A stretch of DNA of 30,164 bases from Chrysochromulina parva (lineage: Eukaryota > Haptophyta > Prymnesiales > Chrysochromulinaceae): assembly GCA_002887195.1 (NCBI GenBank), contig PJAB01000306.1, positions 1 through 30,164 on the forward strand. The letters run 5' to 3'. Shown here in pieces: positions 9,444 to 17,400 of the stretch (positions are counted from its first letter, which is position 1; every line of letters begins with the position of its first letter). A program made the position numbers and the translations under genes. Below the pieces are notes generated by a model. It did no database searches and had not been told where the DNA came from. It worked only from the letters and a program-made list of their open reading frames with translations.

Positions 9444-9565
9444 AGCGGGCAGCCGGAGGCGCCGGTAAGGGCAAGGCGCTCGCACCGGGCACCAAGGCCA
9501 AAGGAACGCCGTTTTGGAAGGGTCTCAAGGAGAAGGACGCGAAGGCGAAACGGTTCGAGGACTGA
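6290..9565 (+). CDS. ABC-F family ATPase, probably plastid-targeted
   Basis: 1091 codons as read through; about 1038 residues if two in-frame introns (8003-8089, 8496-8567) are removed. The N terminus is a signal peptide (ALPLMAPAF) followed by an Arg/Ala-rich stretch, the layout of bipartite plastid presequences with Phe at the cleavage point. Two ABC cassettes: first Walker A GESGCGKST (~158-166), signature LSSGQQLRL (~369), Walker B plus LLLLDEPTNHLD (~389-400), His-switch VSHDR; second Walker A GPNGAGKTS (~611), signature LSGGERARL, CDEPTNHLD (~780), TSHDR. No membrane domain, as in ABC-F translation factors (EttA/Uup type). Cassette 1 carries an Asp/Glu insertion (~283-330). The C-terminal tail is Lys/Ala and poly-Gly rich. 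Likely role: ribosome-associated ATPase in the plastid, inferred from family and presequence only. Confidence 0.85.
7141..7229 (+). repeat. GAC/GAG acidic repeat with duplicated GWKED block
   Basis: Two tandem copies of a block encoding acidic residues then EGWKEDEDEDE, inside ABC cassette 1 between the Q-loop and the signature. In frame, so coding expansion is plausible. Confidence 0.75.
8003..8089 (+). other. Candidate 87-nt in-frame intron of the ABC-F gene
   Basis: Starts GTGAGCCGCGGCGATTG and ends CCTCCCTCGTCAG; the exon then resumes GTGAGCCGAGGCGAGTG, a near copy of the intron start (18 of 21 bases). Removal joins AIDLE to VSRGECVLVLGPNGAGKT, restoring a normal approach to Walker A; retention adds 29 residues with a second VSRG(D/E)CV. 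Length is a multiple of three without a stop, so reading frame alone cannot decide. The inside has CTGATGGCC/CTGATGACC units like the kinesin-8 introns. Confidence 0.75.
8496..8567 (+). other. Candidate 72-nt in-frame intron splitting the second ABC signature
   Basis: A 19-bp perfect repeat, GGTGAGCGTGCGCGCCTCT, lies at 8495-8513 and 8567-8585. Splicing GT(8496) to AG(8567) gives LSGG|ERARLCLAQML, a normal signature helix followed by Walker B; retention inserts 24 residues and repeats GERARL. Acceptor ACTTCCACACAG is pyrimidine-rich. Multiple of three, no stop. Confidence 0.8.
8792..8851 (+). repeat. 12-bp CGGGACGGCGCT minisatellite (five units)
   Basis: Five consecutive 12-bp units with few mismatches, encoding the four-residue repeat DGAR. 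The same word recurs singly or doubled in other genes of the window (about 7930-7980, 11590-11670, 15700-15745 reverse). Confidence 0.85.
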
Positions 9566-9706
9566 AGCGGACCGCACTAGGTGCGTTATTTAGCGTAGTT
9601 ACGATGCTTCGATGGTGACGATCCTTCGATCGTGTCCGTCCATTTTACCACGCGGTACCCACTACCAGTACCCCGCTAGCCGCTACCCCGGAGCCCGGTT
9701 AAGTCG

Positions 9707-10633
9707 TCAGATGGTCCCAGGCCTCCGAGCCCAGAAGACCATAGTCTGGCGCAGGCCACTCGTACACTGGCTCACGCGGTGAACCAGATGCTTCGATGCG
9801 AACCCGACCGCATCGCCCGCTCGCAACGACACCGCGGTCGCCTTTCCTGCTGCGCCGAGACAGACTTCCAGATGACCTCCCTCGTACGCTTCAGCATCGG
9901 AGAGCATGAGCACCACAGTGACGCACCGTAGATCCATGAGGTCAGACTCGTCCGCGTCGGCGTCTGTGTGCCACGCTGCGTAGTGCCCACCCGTGCGGTA
10001 CTCGGCATACTGAACTGGCTCAAACCGTGGTGTCCACAGGCCACGTGAGTCCATGCCCAGAGGGCAGATGTCATTGCCCATCGTGGTGTGAACCTGTCGG
10101 CAAGCCTGACGCAGCTTACGATCGAGCCACGCCGGTATCTCAGGCGGAGGCTGTGAGCTGGGTCGACCAAGAAGCGCGATGCGGCTGACTCGGTCACGCT
10201 CATCTCCGTCCGAGGTGCCTGCTGCAAAGGTCTGCCCCTGAACTTCCTTTGACGCGGCAAAGTCTTGCACAGCCTTAATCTGCAGCTGCGAGAGTAGACT
10301 GTCGAACCACAAGTAGCTGTGCTTGCCGCGACCGCCGATTCGTTTGAAGCGACTTCTGCGCCGCTTCTGTGACGTCGCTCCACCGGCATGACTACATTTG
10401 CTGGTCTCGCTCATCATGTGCGGGACTTCCTTTACAGTCTGCACCCCTGGGAAAGATGACACAATGACGAGTACAATCAAGAGCTTGAAAATTGTCTCTC
10501 CAGTGGCCGCCTCTTTTGTGAAAAATTTGATTGCGACTTCATCAGCGGCAGGTGGTCCACCCGTCCAAGTCGCATGCAGGTCGGCCCGATCATTTGGGAG
10601 CGGCAGTCCCTGAAGGTCGAGACGTCGTCGCAT
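9707..10633 (-). CDS. 2-oxoglutarate/Fe(II)-dependent dioxygenase (prolyl-hydroxylase-like fold)
   Basis: 308 residues, ATG at 10633, stop TGA. The C-terminal half is a 2OG-Fe(II) oxygenase: YRTGGHYAAWHTDAD gives the HxD pair (His222, Asp224), VLMLSDAEAYEGGHLEV is the central strand region, GFASKHLVHRV supplies the distal His285, and GLRQTMVFW the 2OG-binding Arg295. All metal and co-substrate ligands are present. The pattern is closest to PiuC/PKHD-type hydroxylases; substrate unknown. The N terminus is uncertain: a hydrophobic run (~50-60) could be a signal anchor, but the same DNA ends in TCATCTTTCCCAG, a good splice acceptor, so 10447-10560 (114 nt, in frame, starts GTGGAC) may be an intron. 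A later Met pair lies at 10417/10414. As written, its start overlaps the divergent RING gene by 60 bp. Confidence 0.8.
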   Translation of the reverse strand: MRRRLDLQGLPLPNDRADLHATWTGGPPAADEVAIKFFTKEAATGETIFKLLIVLVIVSSFPGVQTVKEVPHMMSETSKCSHAGGATSQKRRRSRFKRIGGRGKHSYLWFDSLLSQLQIKAVQDFAASKEVQGQTFAAGTSDGDERDRVSRIALLGRPSSQPPPEIPAWLDRKLRQACRQVHTTMGNDICPLGMDSRGLWTPRFEPVQYAEYRTGGHYAAWHTDADADESDLMDLRCVTVVLMLSDAEAYEGGHLEVCLGAAGKATAVSLRAGDAVGFASKHLVHRVSQCTSGLRQTMVFWARRPGTI

Positions 10634-11704
10634 GGGTCGCCCACGTCGGTGCTCGCACCGGAGAGGGCTCTTTGCGAGGTCACGCCTTTAGCGCTCCCGG
10701 ACGCAGCGGAGCTCGACGCTCCTCGCAAGGCCGCCCTGGCAGCAGAGCTTGAAGCTCTGAGAGGCTCGCGCTGCGTGAGCCGCCTACCCGACGAGGAGTG
10801 CCCCATTTGCCTCGCCGACTACCCGGAGACGCCCTTCCCCATCGTGCGCGTGCCACGCGGTGCGTTCACGTGCTGCCATGCCGTGTGCCGTCCGTGCATC
10901 CAACGGCTTCTCGTCGTCTCGGCGGAGGCGGTGGGCAGGTCCATGCCGCAGCCGGTGCGCTGCCCACTCTGCCGCGCGGAGGGCGTGCGAGCCGCGGACG
11001 CACCGCCGTGGTATCGTGTGCTCCTCGAGTCCGACGAGGTGGTCGCCGCGCGGGCCGCTGCCAAGCAGCGCTTCGAGGACTCTGGCCCTGCAGCCGTGCA
11101 CATGGCGGCGGCGACGGCGGCACAGAACATCGCTGCGCTTCACCGTCTGATCTTCGGAAGCGCCGGCGCCGGCGCGGCCAGCAGAGCCAGCGCGCGTGGT
11201 GGCACGGATGAGGGCGCCGAGGGCGATGCGGCCGCTCGCAGCGACGGGTGGAGCGACGAGCAGGCGGTGCGTCTGCAAGCTGCGGTGCAGGCCGCGTCGG
11301 AGGTGGTGGTGGAGGTGAGCGAGGAGGGTGAGGACGATGATGGGTTCTTCAGCACCTTCGACGAGGCGGCGGCGGAGGAGGAGCTGCAGCGCGAGGCGGA
11401 GGGCGCGCCCGAGACGACGCTCATGACGATGACGGCCGATGAGTCTCTGCAGCTCGAGGCGGCACAGACAGAGGCGCTCGACACAGCGCTCTTCGGGGGT
11501 CCTCCCGGAGAGAGAGTCTCTGCGTTCATGGCGCTGGTGGCCAACGCTTACTTTGGCGGCGATCCCCGGGCGGACGCGACTCCCATTGCGGCGCCGTCCC
11601 GAGAAGCGCCGTCCCGGGCAGCGACGGAGCCTCGTGCCTCCCTGCCCGTACCTCCGGCGCTCGGGACGGCGCCGCGTCCGCCGCCACGGACCGGCGGGAA
11701 CTGA
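10574..11704 (+). CDS. RING-finger protein (putative E3 ubiquitin ligase)
   Basis: 376 residues. A C3HC4 RING occupies residues ~76-133: CPIC (76, 79), a 20-residue spacer, CCHAVC with Cys100, His102, Cys105, then Cys108, and CPLC (130, 133). RING domains of this form recruit E2 enzymes and transfer ubiquitin. Downstream are an Ala-rich helix (~155-180), Gly/Ala linker, an acidic helix-forming region (~245-285) and a Pro/Arg tail containing the dispersed GGGACGGCG word. No membrane segment. No other Met precedes the RING, so the start at 10574 is the only ATG choice unless an upstream exon exists. Divergent from the oxygenase with overlapping 5' ends, so the two share a promoter or one start is wrong. 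Target unknown. Confidence 0.8.
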   Translation: MQVGPIIWERQSLKVETSSHGSPTSVLAPERALCEVTPLALPDAAELDAPRKAALAAELEALRGSRCVSRLPDEECPICLADYPETPFPIVRVPRGAFTCCHAVCRPCIQRLLVVSAEAVGRSMPQPVRCPLCRAEGVRAADAPPWYRVLLESDEVVAARAAAKQRFEDSGPAAVHMAAATAAQNIAALHRLIFGSAGAGAASRASARGGTDEGAEGDAAARSDGWSDEQAVRLQAAVQAASEVVVEVSEEGEDDDGFFSTFDEAAAEEELQREAEGAPETTLMTMTADESLQLEAAQTEALDTALFGGPPGERVSAFMALVANAYFGGDPRADATPIAAPSREAPSRAATEPRASLPVPPALGTAPRPPPRTGGN

Positions 11705-11709
11705 CTCAG

Positions 11710-11750
11710 TCGGGAATTGAGACGTCCCAAATCGGGAATTGAGACGTCCC
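11710..11750. repeat. 19-bp direct repeat pair, 22-bp period
   Basis: TCGGGAATTGAGACGTCCC occurs at 11710-11728 and 11732-11750, immediately 3' of the RING stop codon. Confidence 0.9.
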
Positions 11751-11924
11751 CAGCCCGCGGAGCCGCCGGCGAGTAAGAACGCTGGGCATGAAGCTCTCCT
11801 CGCGTCTCTCCGTCTCATCTGGAGCATACCGCGCAGGACGTCGTGCATTAGTCGTGCACAGCGGTCAGCAAGCCGCGGACGTTCTTCGCGCTGGTGCTTG
11901 CCAACAGCAGCCGTTCCTACGTGT

Positions 11925-11957
11925 ACGAATAGAAAACGAATAGAATACGAATAGTAA
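11925..11957. repeat. Three 11-bp ACGAATAG(A/T)A(A/T) units
   Basis: AT-rich tandem 11-mers in an otherwise GC-rich spacer; possible 3' UTR element of the RING gene. Confidence 0.75.
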
Positions 11958-12395
11958 ACGGTGGGTGTCGAAAGACGCTGTGTAGTAACCGGGTTACTTT
12001 CTTTATTCTCGTATTTGCCCGAGACGCGGTGTACGGCGTGTCGCGGGACGCGGGGCGCTTACGGCCTTAGAACCGTTTGCTTTATTGTTAACTCCACGCG
12101 GAGGGACTGTCGACTGACAACGCGTCACGCCTAGGGCCTAGCCGCTAGCGCGCTACCGGAAGCGGCGTAACCGCATCCGCGACGGCCGAGTCTCCACCGG
12201 CGCCGCAGCGCGCAGGTCGTACCCAGGGGTTGTAGAGCGACTATCGACTTCTAGAACGAAAGTAGGCGCGGAGTCCGCGAGGCGACTGTCACCCGCGCGG
12301 TGGAGGCAGGCACGCCGTCTACACGCCGTCAGCTGCGCCAACGCTCCGATCGGCGAGTTCGCGGACGTTTCCGCGTTCGCCTGACTGACGTCACC

Positions 12396-13547
12396 TCACT
12401 GCGATGCCTGTGAGCTGGCCTCCGCTGCCACGCGCGCCGTCGTGCGCTTCAGGTGCGAGAAGACGTCCTGTAGGGTAGTGCTCGTCCGCTGCGCGCCGTG
12501 ATGAGCGCCGGCGATGCCGCCAGACCCGCCGCTCACACTGCCGCTGTGGCGTCGCTTCTTGACGCCACTCGCTGAGCCGCCGCTGGGCTGGCCGCCAGCG
12601 GTCGAGACAGCGGTCCTGCCAGCGGTCGAGACAGCGGCCCCGCCAGCGTCGACCGTGACACCTCCGCGCAGCTGTTGTGGCGGCGGGTGCGATGGCGCCG
12701 TCTTGGGAACACCGAAACGCGGGCTCGTGTCTAGCTCGACACGGATGCCTACGCCGGAGCCGAGGCGAGCGCGCCCGTCGCTGCTGCTGAGCCTGGGCAC
12801 GGCGGCGGCTTTGCCGCGCAGCCTCGCGGCCGGCTTCGACGCACCTTCCGCCGGCTTCGACGCACCTTCCGCCGGCTTCGACGCACCTTCCGCCGGCTTC
12901 GACGCACTTTCCGCCGGCTTCGACGCACCTTCCGCCGGCTTCGACGCACCTTCCGCCGGCTTCGACGCACCTTCCGCCGGCTTCGACGCACCTTCCGCCG
13001 GCTTCGACGCACCTTCCGCCGGTGGCGCCGCATCGTCAGCCTCTGCCGTCCTTGACGGTTCTGCCATCCTCGATCGCTTCTGGTGCCAGCCCACGTCGTC
13101 TGCGGCCTGGGAGGAGGCTGCAGTGGCAGCAGCCGCTGGGGGCGGCGGCTCCGTCGCAGCGCGCTCCCGCTTCTTGTCCTCCGCGCGTGCGCCGCCGCCA
13201 GACGAGGCGGCGGCGCCAGACGAGGCGGCGGCGGCAGACAAGGCGGCGGCGGCACACGAGGCGGCGGCGGCACACGAGGCAGACGACGACGCGTGGCAAG
13301 CACCGAACTCGACACCAGCATCGCCGCCCCCAACTCGGTCGTCGGCCGGCAGCGGCATCGGTGGTGCTGTGTACTTGTGCATCGCGCGCAACGGTGCCGT
13401 GGGCGCGCTTGGTATGGGCATCGGCGGTGGTACGGGTGGCGCCGCCGCCGTTTGGTCCTTAGCTGCCGCTGCCGGGACGATGGGTGTCGACGAGGCGGCC
13501 GCCGGAGCACGACTCTGCGCTGGTTTTGGTGGCGGGCTGGAAGCGGC

Positions 13548-13580
<33 letters not shown>

Positions 13581-13961
13581 CGTCGCCTCCGCGACGCGCC
13601 TGGCCTCATCCGCGTCCCGGTGAAAGACGAGCGCAACGATAAGCTTCTCGCGTTCCTTGGCCGGAATGGCTTGCGGCGGCTTGCGCAGGATGACGACAGG
13701 GGATAGCACGTCGCCCTCCTTGAGCGCGACGGCCTCGCCACGGACCATGCGCTCACCGTTGAGGAAGGTGCCGTTCAAGCTGTCGTCGCGCGCGAGCACC
13801 GTCTCGCCTTCCACTGTTAGGCACATGTGCTTGCCGCTGATTCGGATGTCAACTACTTTGTAATCGCCCTCGGAGCGGCCGATGGTGAGGCCGCCGGCGG
13901 TGAGCACGACGAGGCCCTCTCGAGTCGGGCCGCGCCAAACCCAAACGCAGGGCGAGGGCAT
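12396..13961 (-). CDS. FHA-domain protein with low-complexity repeat region
   Basis: 521 residues, ATG at 13961. The N terminus is a forkhead-associated domain (~20-93): GLTIGRS strand with the conserved Gly-Arg, RISGKHMCL with Ser and His of the phosphothreonine pocket, and DDSLNGTFLNGERM, the classic NG-TF-NG turn. FHA domains bind phosphothreonine peptides, usually in nuclear DNA-damage or cell-cycle signalling. The rest is disordered: a poly-Ala run (~127-137), Pro/Ala tracts, nine copies of the heptapeptide AEGASKP, and a basic VKKRRHS motif near the C terminus that fits a nuclear signal, followed by a short helix (LQDVFSHLKRTTARVAAEAS). No catalytic domain seen. The binding function is firm, partners unknown. 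Confidence 0.85.
12832..13020 (-). repeat. Nine 21-bp units in the FHA gene
   Basis: Plus-strand unit GGCTTCGACGCACCTTCCGCC, nine head-to-tail copies with a single substitution in one unit (Gly to Ser on the coding strand). Encodes AEGASKP heptads. Near identity implies recent expansion and likely length polymorphism. Confidence 0.95.
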
Positions 13962-14487
13962 GATCGGGACTGTGTTTCTTGTCTTGTGCTCGGAGGCTCG
14001 CGGCCGCCCGCTCGTTTCGCGCTTCTACAGATGTTCCCACACCCACACCGTAGCCAAGTGAAGCACATGCTCACGTTCCCAGCATAGTGGCCCATTTCAG
14101 GTCGACAACGCGAACAGATCCTAACTACATGTATTGATGTATACGATCACACGACCGACCCAACCGCTCCGTGCGACATCCAAGGACCAAGGTGAAGGTC
14201 CAAGCTCCGTTCAGCTCCGTCCGGCATTCCGGATGCGCCCGGCGGTCGCTAGAAATAAGAAAATCGGTAAATTCCCCCACCGCCCACCGCCGCCCAATGT
14301 TGCTTTTTGGGTGGCTTGTTCAGTCTTCAGATAAAACTCAACACTCGCTTTATAACCAGTATACGAGTTACGACGGTAGCTACGGCTGTGAGTGTACGCT
14401 ATGATGTCCGGCTAAAGCGCCGCGTCACTGGGTGACAAAAGTGGCTCCCCCTGAGACAGCGAGATTCTACTGTGCACCGGCGCTAGA
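13962..14487. promoter_or_regulatory. Upstream region of FHA gene and 3' flank of coiled-coil kinesin
   Basis: About 526 bp. Both neighbours are on the minus strand, so it holds the 3' end of nothing downstream but the FHA promoter (near 13962) and the kinesin 3' side is at 14488. AT-richer DNA lies at about 14260-14370, including TTTATAACC. No gene supported. Confidence 0.5.
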
Positions 14488-17400
14488 TCACGCCGCCCTT
14501 GGCAGGGTCGCCAGCGGCGGCCGTTCCTTGCGGTTCGAGGGGGCGCGCGGGCCGAAGCCGCCCGGCATCGCGCCATTCTCTCCTAGCCGCAGCGCATACG
14601 CTGTCGGCTTCTTGAGAGGCGACATGCAAGCCGAGGGCAAGCACTCCGACGAGGCGCTCGCGATGGCGTTTGGATGCGTCTTCGCATGCGACACGGAAGG
14701 TACGAGCGGGCCGGCAGCGGCGGCGGCGGCGGAAGCAGCGGCGGCGGCGAGCGCCCCTTCCGTTGGCGGCACTGCAGTGTACGCGGACGCGGCGACGGCG
14801 ACGGCGGCGGACGACACGGCGCGGGGGCTGTGCGGCCGATCGCGCGGCGAATGGCGCCGCTCGCCACGTTCACGTTCACGCTCGCCACGTTCACGTTCAC
14901 GCTCGCCACGTTCACGTTCACGTTCACGCTCGCCTCGGGACTCGCGCCGCCGTTCGCGCGCTTCGTCGCGCTGGTCGCGCTGGTCACGAGAAGCCGGCGG
15001 CGTGCGATGATGCTCGCGCTGGGGAGTGCGATGATGCTCGCGCTCAGCCTGGCGCTCCCCACGGCGCTCATCGCCCTCGAGCGTCCCATGAGGCGTTTTC
15101 GGCAGCAGCGCGCCCAAACCTTTGCCCACGTCATCGATGGCGCCCGCGACGGCGTCGTTGAGGCTTCGGGACACGTCACCAAGCCCTTTGCCCACCTCCT
15201 TGCCGAGGTGATCGAGCCCCTTGGCCCCATACCGGAACACATTCGAGAGCAAGTTGGGGCTGTCCTTGCCAGGCTCCTCGCTGCCCTTGCCGCCCCTGCC
15301 GCCGTGCTGCGCGCTGTGGCGGGCGCTTTCGGCCTCGGCCTCGGACGTGACGCTGAGGAGGTCGGAGCGGCGTGAAGAGGGGCGTGAAGAGGGGCGTGAA
15401 GAGGGGCCCATGCCGCCGCCCGTTGCGAGCATAGAGGGCTCAGAGGCGCCGCCGGGGGAGGTGCCAGGCACGGAGTCTGCCCGTGGGCTACGGCTGCTGC
15501 TGGCGCGGCTGCTGCTGGCGCGGCTGCTGCTGGCGCTGCTCGCTGTGGGCGCCGGTGGTGCTGGCGGCGTCGAGGGTGCGTGGTGGCGAGGCGCCGCCGC
15601 GGCAGGGCGGCTGGCCAGCATGTGGGCGGAGGGCACCGGGGGGAGGCCGGGAGGCCCCGGAGGCATCCCTACCGGTATCACCCCTACCGGCGTCGTCCCG
15701 AGCGGCGGCGTCCCGAGCGGCGTCGTCCCGAGCGGCGTCCCGCTGAGCAACGCGAGGCTCTCAACCAGCTGGCGCCTCTCGGCCGCCCACGCCGCCTGCC
15801 GGCTATTCATCTCCGCCTGGACCGACATCATCGCCTGCGCGACCGCGTCGCGTGAACGCGAGACCTCCGCGCGCAGATTCGAAATCTCCGCCTGGAGATC
15901 CTCCTTGCTCGCCGTCGCCGCAGCTGCCGCGTCGAGGGCGTCGTCCCGAGCGGCCCTCGCCGCCTCTTGCTGCGCCTCGAGCGCTTGGTTCGCGGCGGCG
16001 AGCGCCGTATTGGTCGCGGCGAGGGAGGCGGCCTGCGCCTTCGACGCGGCCGCCTCGACCTTGAGACCGTCCGCTGCGGCCGCCGCCTGCAGCACCTGCG
16101 CCTCGAGCGCCTGCCTGTGCTGCGAGCTAACCGCCGAACGCGCCTCGGCCGCAGCCACCGTTGCGAGCGCCTCTTGCTTGGCAGCGAGGGCAGCCGCTTC
16201 CTCCGCCGCCGCGCGCGCTTTCTGTGCCTCGACGGACCGCATGGCTGCCTGCGCCGCCGTCGCCGCCTCAGTCGCCGCCATGAGCTGTGCCTTCAAAGTC
16301 GCCACCTCGGCAGAGTGCTCCTCCTCCCTAATTAGGGACTCCTCCTCCCTCTGCGCTGTCTCCGCCTCGTGTGCCTCCTCCGCCTCCGCGAATGCTTTCG
16401 CCGCCTCCTCCGCCTCCACCCTCGCCGCCTCCGCCTCCGCCCTAGCGGCCTCCGCCTCCGCCCTCGCCGCCTCCGCCTCCGCCCTCGCTGCCTCCGCCTC
16501 CGCCGCCTCTGTCGCCGCCGCCGCCTCTGCCGCCTCAACAGCCGCCTCCGCCGCCTCCGCCGCCGCCGCCGCCTCTGCCGCCTCTGCCGCCGCCTCCGCT
16601 GCCTCCGCCTTGGCCGCCGCCACATCAGCCTGCAACGCCTCGATAGCGCCTCGATGCGCCGCCGCCGCCGCCTCGACCGCGCCCTCCGCCGCCGCCTGGG
16701 CGCGCACCGCCTCCTCGCGCGCCGCCTCGGCCTCCTCATAGGCACTCGCCGCCTCCTCCGCCTCCGCCCTCGCCTCCGCCTGCCTCTCCTCCGCCTGGCC
16801 TAACCGCCAACGAAGCTCCTCGAGCGCGCCGTCCCGGGCGGCGAGCGCCATCCCGAGCTCCGCCGCCGCCGCCTCCGCCGCCTCCACCGCCTCGCGCATC
16901 TCGGCGCGCGCCGTGTTGAGCGCCGCCTCGGCCGCGGCCGCCACGCGCGCCTCCGCCTCGGCCACGCGCGCCTCCGCCTTTTGGCGAACCTGCGAGATGC
17001 GCTTCTCGGTCTCCGCCTTGAGCGCCTCGACGCGCTCATTGGCCGCCTCCCTCGCCTTCGCCATGGCCGCATCGAGCTCGCTCGCCTCCGCCTCGCTCGC
17101 CGCCCGCGCCGCGTCGCGCGCCTGCTTCGCGTGCGCCTCGGCTTCCTTTCGCTTCTCACGCTCGCTCTCGAGCGTCGCCTTCACAGCCGTGTGCGACGCC
17201 ACGAGCGTCTTGAGGCTCAGCTGCAGCTTCGTCTCGCGTTCAGCGGCGGCGGCGAGCTCGGATGCAATGTGCAGCTGGTTGGCGCGCGCGGAGGCGAGGT
17301 GCGTGCTCGCGCTCTCCGCCTCAGCAAGCTGTCGCTTCCATTCCAACTCCTTGGCGGCGATGGCCTGGGCGATCGCCTGCTGCTGCTCCGCCTGCATCTC

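Larger units (their letters stand above)
11705..12395. other. Spacer between convergent RING and FHA genes
   Basis: About 690 bp without a supported gene. Contains a 19-bp repeat pair just after the RING stop, an AT-rich triple 11-mer, and a T-rich run near 11998-12015 that could be part of 3'-end processing. A short minus-strand frame at 12153-12341 has no recognisable content. Confidence 0.6.

Noticed and set aside
15221..16741. 506-codon plus-strand frame opposite the kinesin coiled coil
   Set aside because: Low-complexity Ala/Ser complement of the Ala/Glu heptads; the kinesin frame is clearly coding.
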